From positions 1 through 64,000 of the forward strand of contig CAXTWH010000018.1 of assembly GCA_964247975.1 (NCBI GenBank): a stretch of 64,000 nt of DNA, in the 5' to 3' direction. The translations under genes and the position numbers were made by a program. The notes under the pieces are model-generated. The model was not told the origin of the DNA. It did not search any database and was given only the letters and a program-made list of their open reading frames with translations. This stretch comes from KBS-96 sp964247975. GTDB taxonomy: Bacteria > Acidobacteriota > Terriglobia > Bryobacterales > Bryobacteraceae. Position 1 is the first letter of the stretch. Each line of letters opens with the position of its first letter. Positions 27,357 through 36,251 of the stretch are shown here, piece after piece.

Positions 27357-29966
27357 ATGCTTTGCTTTAAGTGTGGCTTCATCACTGCTCGCTTCCGGGT
27401 CGTTCTGGGCGTTTGTTTTTTGCTCCTTGCGTCGCTGGGCGCTTATGCGGCTACCGCCGATAAGCTACTAGCTTATGAACCATTTGATAGTTCAACGGGA
27501 CCGTTGAATAACACCAGTTCAGGAGCCGGATGGAGTGGCAACTGGTTTGTGCAAAACGGATCAACCGATGAATCCGGTTACGCTGTGGCTCCCGGTTTTT
27601 CCTTGGCTTATCCCGATCTTCCGACAGCGGGTAGCTTGGCGGCCGGAGGCTTGCAATACCTGACTGCCGGACGCAAATTCGATAACAGCGTCAACGGAAG
27701 CTTTGCCGGTTATGTTCAGAACAATCTGATCGGAATAACGGGCCAGACGTTATGGCTCAGTTTGTTGATGGAAAAAGATTCCGACACGGAAGATCAAACC
27801 TCTGTCACTCTGCACACCAATGCAGTGCCTTGGCACGCCCAAACTCCGCTTGTGTCGGCGGGATATTTCGGCAGCAGTTCCGATGCGAACTCCCTCCGGT
27901 ACTGGAGTTTGATGGTCGGAAACACTGTGTATCGGTCTACAACTCCCGTCAATATCGGACAAGCTGTTTTTCTGGTGATGCGATTGGATTTTGGCGCAAC
28001 GTCAAAAGTGACTTTCTACGTGAATCCGATTGTTGGCTCAGCGGCGCCTGCTGTTCCTGATCTGCAGGTTTCCACCGCGCTTTCGCTTTCCTTCAACGCT
28101 TTGGCTTACTACGCCGGCACACAGTCCCAGCAAAGCTCGGTAGATGAAATTCGAGTGGGAACCAGTTTTGCCGCAGTGACTACCGGAACCGGCGTCATTC
28201 CTTCGAGCCCAGGCGCAGTCTGCGTAACACCTGGCAATGGGCAAGCAGTCTTGTCGTGGAACCCTGTTCCCGGCGCGACTTCCTACCAGGTTTGGAGAGA
28301 CAACGGAAACGGCTCAACACAGTTGATTGCTACTGTGCCGAATAACACTTACACTGTAACTGGCCTGCAAAACGGCGCCGCTTACAAGTATTTTGTTGCG
28401 GCTTGCAACAACGCGGGAACAGGACCACTCAGCGCCCCTGTGATTGCAACCGGTCGAATTACTGCTTCTCCCGCGCAACCCGCGCTCGGCACCAACCTTT
28501 CGCAAATTGCGGATTGGAGCCGTGAGTTGCCGTTTGTGGATGCTTTCAAATCGGCCCGGCCCTGGATTTCGCAGAAGCAAGGCACAAACTGGGGTCAGGG
28601 CGGACCTTTACAATTAACGCCGCAAGGCTGGATCGCTTCGCTGCAGCCGGGGCAGTATGCCGAAACCATTATGCTGGATAACCGGCTTAACGATCAGGCT
28701 GATTACCCGACCGGCCAATACATCCTGCTTTATGACGGCAGCGGCACACTCGCATTTGATTTAAACAGCGCTACGATCATGAGCCAGACACCAGGCCGCA
28801 TGGTGGTGAACGTACCGGCCGGAGGTAACGGAATTTACCTGATGGTGACCGGAACGGATCCTTCCAATCCAATCCGCAACATTCGGTTCATCATGCCGGG
28901 GTTCGAGCAGACTTACCAGACTCAGCCTTTTAATCCGCAGTTACTGGCAATGCTCAAAAACTATAAAGGACTGCGATTCATGGAATGGATGTTAACCAAT
29001 GGATCAACGGTGCAAAGCTGGCAAGACAGGCCGCTTACCACCGATTACACCTACATGTGGCGCGGCGTTCCGCTGGAAGTGATGGTGCGACTGGCAAACA
29101 CCCTGGGAGCCGATCCCTGGTTTAACATGCCGCATTTAGCGGATAACAACTTCATTGCCGGTTTTGCCAATCTGGTGAACCAGCAGTTGAGCCCCACCCT
29201 GAAAGCCTACGTGGAATATTCCAATGAAACCTGGAACAGCTTGTTTTCTCAATCGGCTTATGTGCAAGCGCAAGGAACAGCACTGGGGTTGAGCCAGGAT
29301 CCGGTTCTGGCCGGTGTTTATTATTCGGCTGCGCGCTCTGTTCAGGTTTTTGACATCTGGCGAACCACGACCGGCGGACTGGATCGATTTGTTCGCGTTC
29401 TCGCTTCGCAATCGGCTAATTTGTATCTGGCGCAGCAGATGCTGCAATATAACAACGCTTACCTGTTTGCTGATGCGTTGGCGACTGCTCCTTACTTCAG
29501 TTGCAGCGATTTTGAGAGCGGCGGATGGGGCTTTCTGGGCGATCCTTCTACCGCTGCGCAGGTAGCTGCCATGAGTCCTGACCAGATTCTGGATATTGAA
29601 ACGCAGCACATCGGGAACTGCGCTTTGGACCAGATGCAATCCGCTGCTTCAATCGCCGCCAGGTACGGAGTGAAGCTGGTTGCTTACGAGGGCGGTCAGC
29701 ATCTGGTGGGCATTGGTTCTGTGCAAAACAATCAGCCGTTGGCGCAGATATTCCAAGCCGCGAATCGCTCTTCCAGAATGGCAACTCTTTACACGCAGTA
29801 CCTGAACAACTGGACGGTCATCGGCGGCGATTTCTTTTTTCACTTCAAAGACGTTGAAGCTTACACGGAATTCGGCAGTTGGGGAGCGTTGGAGCGTATC
29901 GACCAGAACCCGGCCACCGCGCCCAAGTACCAGGCGCTAATCCAGTTCGCGCAACAAAACCCGTGA
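27357..29966 (+). CDS. Large secreted protein with FN3 domain and glycosidase-like C-terminal region
   Basis: An 869-residue exported protein. The signal peptide core is VVLGVCFLLLASLGAYA. Residues about 35-285 look like a LamG/lectin-like sandwich (YEPFDSSTGPLNNTSSGAGWSGNW, DEIRVGTSFAAV). A fibronectin-III domain follows at about 290-375 (AVLSWNPVPGATSYQVWRDNG, YTVTGLQNGAAYKYFVAACNNAG). The C-terminal ~480 residues resemble secreted glycan-acting or cellulose-binding-type proteins with ADPWFNMPHLADNNFI, YVEYSNETWNS and KLVAYEGGQHLVG. The paired acidic residues in NETW and YEGG fit a GH-A-like arrangement, but this is speculative. The start is ATG 27357, without a clear ribosome site. Confidence 0.75.
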   Translation: MLCFKCGFITARFRVVLGVCFLLLASLGAYAATADKLLAYEPFDSSTGPLNNTSSGAGWSGNWFVQNGSTDESGYAVAPGFSLAYPDLPTAGSLAAGGLQYLTAGRKFDNSVNGSFAGYVQNNLIGITGQTLWLSLLMEKDSDTEDQTSVTLHTNAVPWHAQTPLVSAGYFGSSSDANSLRYWSLMVGNTVYRSTTPVNIGQAVFLVMRLDFGATSKVTFYVNPIVGSAAPAVPDLQVSTALSLSFNALAYYAGTQSQQSSVDEIRVGTSFAAVTTGTGVIPSSPGAVCVTPGNGQAVLSWNPVPGATSYQVWRDNGNGSTQLIATVPNNTYTVTGLQNGAAYKYFVAACNNAGTGPLSAPVIATGRITASPAQPALGTNLSQIADWSRELPFVDAFKSARPWISQKQGTNWGQGGPLQLTPQGWIASLQPGQYAETIMLDNRLNDQADYPTGQYILLYDGSGTLAFDLNSATIMSQTPGRMVVNVPAGGNGIYLMVTGTDPSNPIRNIRFIMPGFEQTYQTQPFNPQLLAMLKNYKGLRFMEWMLTNGSTVQSWQDRPLTTDYTYMWRGVPLEVMVRLANTLGADPWFNMPHLADNNFIAGFANLVNQQLSPTLKAYVEYSNETWNSLFSQSAYVQAQGTALGLSQDPVLAGVYYSAARSVQVFDIWRTTTGGLDRFVRVLASQSANLYLAQQMLQYNNAYLFADALATAPYFSCSDFESGGWGFLGDPSTAAQVAAMSPDQILDIETQHIGNCALDQMQSAASIAARYGVKLVAYEGGQHLVGIGSVQNNQPLAQIFQAANRSSRMATLYTQYLNNWTVIGGDFFFHFKDVEAYTEFGSWGALERIDQNPATAPKYQALIQFAQQNP

Positions 29967-30012
29967 TATGGTTGAAGCCTAGCTGGGCAGGAATCATCAT
30001 AAGAGAAACGCT

Positions 30013-30537
30013 ATGAATCAATGGACAAAACTTTCGATCTGCGCTGTTCTGGGGTGCGCTGCCGCTTTCGCGGCAGACACAACGCGAGTGGAAATGAAAA
30101 ATGCGGACGGCAAAGAAGTCGGCCATGTGCGATTGACTACAATAAACGCTGATGGCACAGGCGGAGTGCGGTTTATGCTAGATCTTCACGATATGCCTCC
30201 CGGTGAACATGCCATCCATGTTCACCAGAATGCAAAATGCGATGGCCCGGATTTTAAATCAGCCGGTCCTCATTTCAACCCGGAACACAAGCAGCATGGC
30301 ATGGGCAATCCTGCCGGGCCGCATGTGGGCGATATGGATGATTTCGTGGTGAGCCAGGAGGGGACTTCGCAAGTAGAAGTGGTGGACCCGAACGCCACGC
30401 TCGGCTCCGGTTCGCATTCACTGTTCAGTAACGGCGGCACGGCGCTGATTATTCATGCCAAGCCGGACGACAAGAAAACCGATCCCTCGGGCAATGCCGG
30501 GGATCGTATCGCCTGCGGAGTGATTGTGAAGCAGTAA
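30013..30537 (+). CDS. sodC: Cu/Zn superoxide dismutase, periplasmic
   Basis: Dismutates superoxide outside the cytoplasm. The 174-residue precursor has a signal peptide (LSICAVLGCAAAFA, ending near 21). Copper/zinc ligands lie in GEHAIHVHQNAKC, SAGPHFNPEHKQHG and PHVGDMDDFVV, with C-terminal ALIIHAKPDDKKTDPSGNAGDRIACGVI (last copper His, active-site Arg and disulfide Cys). The layout is full length. It is preceded by the secreted FN3 protein at 46 bp on the same strand and ends at a hairpin shared with the metallothionein-like gene. Confidence 0.93.
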   Translation: MNQWTKLSICAVLGCAAAFAADTTRVEMKNADGKEVGHVRLTTINADGTGGVRFMLDLHDMPPGEHAIHVHQNAKCDGPDFKSAGPHFNPEHKQHGMGNPAGPHVGDMDDFVVSQEGTSQVEVVDPNATLGSGSHSLFSNGGTALIIHAKPDDKKTDPSGNAGDRIACGVIVKQ

Positions 30538-30540
30538 ATG

Positions 30541-30577
30541 AAAAGGCAGCGCGCATTCTGCATGGGCGCTGCTTTTT
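30541..30577. terminator. Bidirectional terminator
   Basis: AAAAGGCAGCGC (30541-30552) faces GCGCTGCTTTTT (30566-30577): a 7-bp perfect GC-rich stem, one G-T, then A/T pairs. It lies between the convergent sodC and metallothionein-like genes and has T-runs on both strands. Confidence 0.75.
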
Positions 30578-30587
30578 ACTGAAGAAG

Positions 30588-30758
30588 TTAATAGCTGGTT
30601 GTGGTAGTGGTTCTATCGGAACAGGCGGCATGACCGCAACTGCAAGTAATGTCAGCTTCCGTTCCTTCGCCTTCGCAGAATGTGCTGCAATAATCGCTGC
30701 CTTCTTTCGCACTACACGCACAAGAAGGGTGCTTACACTTTTTATCTTTATCCGCCAT
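30588..30758 (-). CDS. Metallothionein-like Cys-rich protein
   Basis: A 56-residue cytosolic protein with ten cysteines in bacterial metallothionein style: CKHPSCACSAKEGSDYCSTFC, then ITCSCGHAACSD, with two His. This resembles the SmtA/BmtA group that binds Zn, Cd or Cu(I). The Thr-rich C-terminal tail (RTTTTTSY) is unusual. An upstream in-frame ATG at 30785 exists, but ATG 30758 has a perfect AGGAGG eight bases upstream. It lies opposite sodC and in front of the P450 gene. Confidence 0.82.
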   Translation of the reverse strand: MADKDKKCKHPSCACSAKEGSDYCSTFCEGEGTEADITCSCGHAACSDRTTTTTSY

Positions 30759-30800
30759 TGTTTGGCCTCCTGATCCTAGACTCATTTGCTTCCGATGTGA

Positions 30801-32180
30801 CTACACCCTTAATTTTGCTTCGGCAGCGTAGGAAGCAGGCGCAGCAGTCTCCCGCAAAACAGGCTGCATCAGGATGGGGCGGTCCGGGCGCAGAACAATG
30901 CCCGGTTGTGGAATGGAACCGGCCTTTTCCGGCAGGAGGAACCGCCAGCGGCGCGATAAAGCGGCGAGAATGGCAATGCCTTCCAGCTTGGCGAATGCTT
31001 CCCCAATGCACATCATGGCACCCGCGCCGAATGGGAAGTAAGCCATAGTCGGCGCAGCATCCCTCCAGCGTTCGGGAAGAAACTCGTCGGGACGCAGAAA
31101 GTATTTTGGATTTCGTTGAGTCACATAAGGACTCATCATCAAGGTTGCGTTTTGAGGGATTGTGTAGCCGCCCAAAGTGAGTGCTTCCTTGGGTCTCCGG
31201 CCAAAAGCCAAAGCAGGCGGGTAAAGCCGCATGGCTTCTTTGAATACCCAGGAGGTATAAGTGAGACGGGTTAAATCGTCCAGCGTGATCGGGCGATCAC
31301 CCAGAACCGCGTCTACTTCAACGTGCAGTTTTTCTTCTGCTTCCGGGTGTGTGGCTAACAAAGACCAAGCCCAGGTGAGCGCGGTAGCGGTGGTTTCGTG
31401 TCCGGCCAGAACCAGCGTAATGACTTCGTTTTGCAGGTCTTCGTTTGTAAGAGGACGATCTTCGCCATCGCGCGTTTGGAGCAGCAGGGCCAGCACGTCC
31501 TTGGAACTATTCTGCCGGCGATGGGCAATGATCGGCTGAATGATCTGTTCCAGCGCGCGGCGTTCGCGGCGGAAAAACAAGCTGGGACCTTGGGGCAGAA
31601 CGCGGCGATACAGATTAATCAGCGGCTCGAATAAAGCCGACAACGGCGCAATCCAGGCGGAACGGCGAATCACCCGCTGAAGCACCAGGGCAATGGCTTC
31701 TGCGCTTTCCCGGAAGTTGGTTCCGAACAGCGATGTTCCCACAATCGACAAAGTGAGTTGCTTCATGGCCCGGTTCATGTCAATGGGCGCGGTGGGCTGG
31801 AGCTCGGCGGCGAAGCGCTGCGCTTCGCCAATCATCATTTCCGCGTAAATCGCAATCTGGGCGCGATGAAATGCGGGTTGCAGAACACGGCGGCGTTCCC
31901 GATGCAGCGGTTCATTGCGAGTCAGCAATCCATCGCCGACCAATTCGCGCAAAAGCGTAGCGCCGGTGTCGCGCACAAAGCTGTGCTGGCGGGTGACGAG
32001 GATCTGCTGAATCAGGTCCGCGTCATCCACCACGTAAACGCGCTGATTCAACAAACGGAAATAAGACAACGGACCGTAACGTTGAGCAGTTTGTTGGAGG
32101 AAAGCGACCGTGCCGGCCACCGAGCCTTTGCCCAAAAAGCCCAGCACTTGAAGGCCACGCGGACCCGGCGGTTTTTGCAT
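30801..32180 (-). CDS. Cytochrome P450
   Basis: A soluble heme mono-oxygenase of 459 residues. The heme loop FPFGAGAMMCIGEAFAKLEG contains the thiolate Cys391. The I-helix LVLAGHETTATALTWA has the acid-alcohol-like HETT pair, the K-helix has EAMR, and PERW appears in the meander. The N-terminus PPGPRGLQVLGFLGK is typical and no membrane anchor is present, as in bacterial CYPs. The closest type is the CYP102/CYP4-like broad group of fatty-acid or terpene hydroxylases; the substrate is unknown and no ferredoxin gene is close. Confidence 0.93.
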   Translation of the reverse strand: MQKPPGPRGLQVLGFLGKGSVAGTVAFLQQTAQRYGPLSYFRLLNQRVYVVDDADLIQQILVTRQHSFVRDTGATLLRELVGDGLLTRNEPLHRERRRVLQPAFHRAQIAIYAEMMIGEAQRFAAELQPTAPIDMNRAMKQLTLSIVGTSLFGTNFRESAEAIALVLQRVIRRSAWIAPLSALFEPLINLYRRVLPQGPSLFFRRERRALEQIIQPIIAHRRQNSSKDVLALLLQTRDGEDRPLTNEDLQNEVITLVLAGHETTATALTWAWSLLATHPEAEEKLHVEVDAVLGDRPITLDDLTRLTYTSWVFKEAMRLYPPALAFGRRPKEALTLGGYTIPQNATLMMSPYVTQRNPKYFLRPDEFLPERWRDAAPTMAYFPFGAGAMMCIGEAFAKLEGIAILAALSRRWRFLLPEKAGSIPQPGIVLRPDRPILMQPVLRETAAPASYAAEAKLRV

Positions 32181-32206
32181 AAATCCATTTTCGCGCTATT
32201 CAATGG

Positions 32207-32233
32207 AAAAAGGCCGAACAGTTGTCCGGCCTT
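32207..32233 (-). terminator. Terminator of the PEP-CTERM gene
   Basis: AAGGCCG (32210-32216) and CGGCCTT (32227-32233) form a stem extended by ACA/TGT across one mismatch. On the minus strand the hairpin is followed by TTTTT. It lies between the PEP-CTERM gene and the P450 gene, so these are separate transcripts. Confidence 0.7.
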
Positions 32234-32272
32234 GGCTGGCGAATCTAAATTAATGCTTGAGGGGAGAATTGT

Positions 32273-32947
32273 TTATTTCGCTACAACGCCGGCTACGCGA
32301 CGCATTTTCTGTTTGCGGACGAAGGCAAGCAGTCCGGCAAAACCAAAGATCATAAGAGCCGTGGAGCCAGGTTCGGGAACACCGGAAACGGCAGTGGGAG
32401 AAATGGAAAGATCATCAAAGGCCAAGCCAGAGGCACTCGTTGTAAAAACAAATGAATCAAAAGTAGACGGCGCATTGAATAAGAACGATCCATAAGAGTA
32501 TTGAGAACTATCACCGAAACTATTGCTGGGAGAAGCTGAAATTTGTCCCACTTGGGTGTTGCCGAGAAATGCCGTCAAAGTCACTGAAGCGCCCACCGGC
32601 GCTTCCAGAGCATAGTTGAAAGCTGAGCTTAATTGAGGTGTACTTAAAGCTACACGAAGCGAATAGTTATTGCCGCCGCCGTTCTGAAAGCTATCACTTT
32701 GGTAAAGGTTGTTTCCACCGCCAAAACCTGGGAACTGATTGGTGCTCTGCACATAAAATGCACCGGGCGCATCCACACCGTTATTCTGTGTGCTGAAAGT
32801 AGCCGTTAAACCACCCACGGTATCGCTGAAAGTTGTTGGCGTTCCCGCTGCAACATCATTGAAATCGAATACCGTTGCCGCTTGTGATACAAAACTGGAC
32901 CCGACTAAAAAAACAACACTTGCTAAACTTCTTGCTAAATTTCTCAT
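32273..32947 (-). CDS. PEP-CTERM sorting-domain exported protein
   Basis: A 224-residue secreted protein. A signal peptide (LASVVFLVGSSFVSQA) is followed by a Ser/Asn/Gly-rich beta domain (FDFNDVAAGTPTTF, DSFVFTTSASGLAFDDLSIS). The C-terminus has VPEPGSTALMIFGFAGLLAFVRKQKMRR: PEP motif, membrane helix and basic tail. Such tails are cut and sorted by exosortase (EpsH/XrtA) and often linked to exopolysaccharide. No exosortase is in the window. ATG 32947 has GGGGAG five bases upstream and is preferred over 32962. Confidence 0.88.
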   Translation of the reverse strand: MRNLARSLASVVFLVGSSFVSQAATVFDFNDVAAGTPTTFSDTVGGLTATFSTQNNGVDAPGAFYVQSTNQFPGFGGGNNLYQSDSFQNGGGNNYSLRVALSTPQLSSAFNYALEAPVGASVTLTAFLGNTQVGQISASPSNSFGDSSQYSYGSFLFNAPSTFDSFVFTTSASGLAFDDLSISPTAVSGVPEPGSTALMIFGFAGLLAFVRKQKMRRVAGVVAK

Positions 32948-33101
32948 ATTGCTCCCCTGCAAAACTCAAATCCGCCAGTAGGTATCCCGATTATTTTCCG
33001 TGAGGTTCATCACTGTCAACACAAATCCAAAACACGAGTACCAGGTAAGTAAGTCACGCTTAGAGCGTAATATTACTTCCACAATTGCTTCGTAATCGGT
33101 G

Positions 33102-34172
33102 CTACGTAATGTGCGCTCCCGTTGTTTCCACGTATAAGCTATATATCGACTGGCTGGCCGCAATCAATAGCCGATTCCGATGCGTTCCGCCGAAACAAAG
33201 ATTAGCCGGCACTTCCGGCAAAAGAACCATTCCGATCCGCGCTCCTTGCGGCGAAAAAACGTGAATCCCATCATACCCCGATCCAACCCAGCCGCAGGCG
33301 GCCCAGATATTTCCATCCACATCAGCGCGAATGCCGTCTGCCACGCCCGCGCCTTTGCCGGACAGTTCGGTGGAAATGTATTCCTTTCCGCCGCGCAGCG
33401 TGGTTTCATTATTCACCTGATAAACGCGAATGTTTTTGGGCGCTTCCGGGTAATGCGTAGAACCGGTGTCGCAGACATATAACAGCTTGTAATCAGGGGA
33501 AAAGCAGAGGCCGTTGGGTTTATACAACTCATCCGTTACCTTTTGCATCTTGCCGGTTTTGCCGTCGATGCGGTAAACGGCTTCCTTGATTTCCAACGCG
33601 TGGCTGCCGCCTTCATACAGCGAAAGCGCGCCATATCCCGGATCAGTAAACCAGATGCCGCCATCAGGATGCACCACAATGTCGTTGGGCGCGTTCAGCA
33701 GTTTTCCTTCGAACCGATCGGCCAAGATCGTAACTGCACCGGACGGTTCATAGCGGACCACGCGCCGAGTTGAGTGTTCGCAGGATAACTGGCGTCCCTC
33801 GTAATCAAACGTGTTTCCATTACTATAATTTGACGGCTGCCGGAACGTGCTGCTGATGTGATTGTCTTCTTCCAGCCAGCGCATCTGGCGATTGTTAGGA
33901 ATATCGCTCCAAAGAAGGTAATTTCCGTTTCCATTCCAGGTTGTGCCTTCCGCCCAGCGCAGACCGCCGCACAGTCGTTCAATCGCCGCGCTTTTGATCC
34001 GGTACTTGGCAAAACGTTTATCGAGCACCATCACATTCGGATCGGGATAATGAACAGGCGATGAGCCGAATGAGTCCGGCGTGGTTTGAGCTTGGGTCAT
34101 AAAAGCGTAGGAAGAATACAAACCGACCGCACTGAACTTCAGGCATTCACGGCGCGTTCGCTGGTTGATCAT
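33102..34172 (-). CDS. SMP-30/gluconolactonase-like exported protein
   Basis: A 356-residue beta-propeller enzyme of the SMP-30/gluconolactonase group, which hydrolyses sugar lactones with a divalent metal. Seen are RWAEGTTWNGNGNYLLWSDIPNNRQMRW (metal Glu), FDYEGRQLSCEHSTRRVVRYE, LNAPNDIVVHPDGGIWFTDPGYG (metal Asn/Asp), KPNGLCFSPDYKLLYVCDTGS and GIRADVDGNIWAACG. The N-terminus (INQRTRRECLKFSAVGLYSS) is Tat-like, although the twin Arg is RR-EC. Genes for a sugar-binding lipoprotein and a TIM-barrel isomerase are adjacent, which fits sugar-acid or sugar utilisation. Confidence 0.87.
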   Translation of the reverse strand: MINQRTRRECLKFSAVGLYSSYAFMTQAQTTPDSFGSSPVHYPDPNVMVLDKRFAKYRIKSAAIERLCGGLRWAEGTTWNGNGNYLLWSDIPNNRQMRWLEEDNHISSTFRQPSNYSNGNTFDYEGRQLSCEHSTRRVVRYEPSGAVTILADRFEGKLLNAPNDIVVHPDGGIWFTDPGYGALSLYEGGSHALEIKEAVYRIDGKTGKMQKVTDELYKPNGLCFSPDYKLLYVCDTGSTHYPEAPKNIRVYQVNNETTLRGGKEYISTELSGKGAGVADGIRADVDGNIWAACGWVGSGYDGIHVFSPQGARIGMVLLPEVPANLCFGGTHRNRLLIAASQSIYSLYVETTGAHIT

Positions 34173-34249
34173 GGTTTTAGCGCACAGTATACAGGGAAGA
34201 AATTGAAAAGCCTATTCATGATATACTCCCGCGCGAGGTCCTAATTTCG

Positions 34250-35248
34250 ATGCAATTGAATAGAAGGTCGTTCGGACTAGTTTTGTTAGCAGGTTCCTTG
34301 GTCTGGTTATCAAGTTGTTCGTCGAACCCACACTCGCCCGATGAAAAATATTTTCTGGTGTCTTCCAACATCAAACTTTCCTATTGGCAGACCGCCCAGG
34401 CCGGCTTGAACCGAGCCAAAGCAGATATGAAAGTGAAAGCGGACCTGGTAGGACCTGATACTTACGATCCAAAAGGGGAGCAACAGGAGTTCCGGCGCGC
34501 CGTGGCGCAGAATCCAGCGGGCATTCTAGTTTCCGCCAGCGACGCCGAACTCCTAGGGCCGGAGATCGATTCGGCCATGTCGAAAGGTATTCCGGTAGTG
34601 ACAGTTGATTCCGACGCCAGCAGCAGCAAACGGTTATTCTTTGTCGGCACCGATAACTACAAAGCGGGTACGATGAGCGCCCAGATTATCGCTAAGAACT
34701 TAAAAAATAAAGGCAACGTTGTGGTTTTCACCATGCCGGAGCAGGCCAATTTGAAAGAACGCCTGCACGGGTTCAGGGATGTCGTGGAATCCAACGATGG
34801 AATGAAGATAACGGACGTGATTGACATGAAAGGCCAGCCGGAAGTGGCCTTTGACATGGCACAACAGGTTTTGAAAGGCAAGAATAAGGTGGATGCCATC
34901 GTGTGCCTGGAAGCAATCGCCTGCCCGGAAGTGGCTGACGTAGTGACCCGGGAAAAAATGAACGGCAAAGTAACAGTAGTGGCGATGGATACCGACCAGC
35001 GGACGCTGGAGTTTGTTCAAAAGGGAACTATTGCCGCCACCATCGGCCAAAAGCCATTTACGATGGCGTTCTACGGCCTGAAGCTGTTAGGCGATGTTCA
35101 CCTGCACAAACCCAACCCGCTGATGGCGGATTGGGCGCAGGACTCATTTTCCCGATTTCCGACGTTTGTGGATACAGGCGTTTCGGTAATTGATAAAGAT
35201 AACGTCAATATGTTTATTCAGCAGCGCCAATCCTCCACCACGCAATAA
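34250..35248 (+). CDS. Sugar-binding lipoprotein, RbsB type
   Basis: A 332-residue periplasmic substrate-binding protein with lipobox LVWLSSC (Cys23). The type-I binding fold is shown by AQAGLNRAKADM, GILVSASDAELLGPEIDSAMSKGIPVVTVDSDASSSKRLFFVGTDNYKAG, and GTIAATIGQKPFTMAFYGL. It resembles ribose/xylose/inositol-binding proteins. No permease or ATPase gene lies next to it, so it is an orphan here and may serve a distant ABC transporter or a sensor. It is divergent from the SMP-30 gene. Confidence 0.9.
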   Translation: MQLNRRSFGLVLLAGSLVWLSSCSSNPHSPDEKYFLVSSNIKLSYWQTAQAGLNRAKADMKVKADLVGPDTYDPKGEQQEFRRAVAQNPAGILVSASDAELLGPEIDSAMSKGIPVVTVDSDASSSKRLFFVGTDNYKAGTMSAQIIAKNLKNKGNVVVFTMPEQANLKERLHGFRDVVESNDGMKITDVIDMKGQPEVAFDMAQQVLKGKNKVDAIVCLEAIACPEVADVVTREKMNGKVTVVAMDTDQRTLEFVQKGTIAATIGQKPFTMAFYGLKLLGDVHLHKPNPLMADWAQDSFSRFPTFVDTGVSVIDKDNVNMFIQQRQSSTTQ

Positions 35249-35281
35249 CAGCCAAAATGAAGCGCTATTTGTTTCCCCAGT

Positions 35282-36241
35282 TTAAGGAACATATTGAGAC
35301 AGGTAGCGCTTCGCCATAATAAAGCCCACCTTGAAGTTTTCGCTGAAATCGGGACCGTGATTGTCTTCGCCGCCGTATAAGGGATCTTCCTGTTCGATGC
35401 TCATGGCCCCGGTGTAAGCAACATCCTGCAGCACGGTAAAAAACTCGCGCCAGTTGATGGAACCCATGCCGGGAATGCGATAACGCCACCAGGAAGCACC
35501 GTTTACCGGCGTAATGCCGCCCGCGCGCACCACCGGCCACAAGATTTCCGTGTCTTTCAAATGAACGTCGTAGATTTTGTCAACAAAGTCGCGGGCCGTT
35601 TGGATCGGGTCCATGAATTGTCGAACCAGGTGTGAAGGATCATATTGCAGGCCCACCGGCGAATCGCCGAATCTTTTAAATAAGGCATCATACCCGACCG
35701 GACTGGTGGCAATATTCGGACCATCCGGCCAAGGTTCCCAGAGAATGCGCACGTGGTTGCGCTGACAGGCGGCAAAGTATTTTTCGTTGTACACCCGGAC
35801 AATCTCATCTACCTGCTGTTGAAACGGTTTAGCCGGATCTTTACCGGAAGCGGTTCCAATATAGGGAACGCCCATTTTGCCGGCCAGTTCGATGGCTTTT
35901 ATAAAATACTCATTCTCCCGAGCGCGTTTCGTCAAATCAGGGTCGATATGATTCTGCGTCACCTGGAAAGCGGAAACGTTCATGCCTGCTTTTTGCAGGG
36001 TATCTTTGATCGACTGAATTTGCTGGTCAGTGATGGATCGGGCATCCAGGGTAGAGCGGGGTGAAGACCCCAGAATCATGTTGTTGAAGCCCTGCGCCCG
36101 GGCAAACTCCACATTGGCCGGAGTATAAGGCCCGAGTACACCTATTTTCGGCTTCCATTCAGCATGTCGATCACGTCCCTGCGCTTTCCAGGCCGCCGAA
36201 GCGGCAACGGCCAGCGAGCCAACCACAGTTCGTCTTGTCAT
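35282..36241 (-). CDS. Sugar phosphate isomerase/epimerase-like TIM-barrel protein, exported
   Basis: The 319 residues fit the AP-endonuclease-2/xylose-isomerase TIM-barrel family: KIGVLGPYTPANVEFARAQGF, PYIGTASGKD, VRILWEPWPDGPN, VGLQYDPSHLVRQF, FVDKIYDVHLKDTEIL and GSINWREFFTVLQD with GAMSIEQEDP carry the usual metal-binding Glu, Asp and His. The N-terminus (MTRRTVVGSLAVAASAAWKAQG) is a Tat signal. Exported members are common in Acidobacteria and Planctomycetes. The substrate is not known; the neighbouring lactonase and sugar-binding protein suggest carbohydrate. Confidence 0.85.
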   Translation of the reverse strand: MTRRTVVGSLAVAASAAWKAQGRDRHAEWKPKIGVLGPYTPANVEFARAQGFNNMILGSSPRSTLDARSITDQQIQSIKDTLQKAGMNVSAFQVTQNHIDPDLTKRARENEYFIKAIELAGKMGVPYIGTASGKDPAKPFQQQVDEIVRVYNEKYFAACQRNHVRILWEPWPDGPNIATSPVGYDALFKRFGDSPVGLQYDPSHLVRQFMDPIQTARDFVDKIYDVHLKDTEILWPVVRAGGITPVNGASWWRYRIPGMGSINWREFFTVLQDVAYTGAMSIEQEDPLYGGEDNHGPDFSENFKVGFIMAKRYLSQYVP

Positions 36242-36251
36242 AGTGACAAGT

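Noticed and set aside
27259..27471. 70-codon ORF before the large secreted protein
   Set aside because: It overlaps the secreted protein in another frame and has no support.
33065..33080. GTAATATTAC palindrome
   Set aside because: Short AT-rich symmetry near a convergent-looking region; likely chance.
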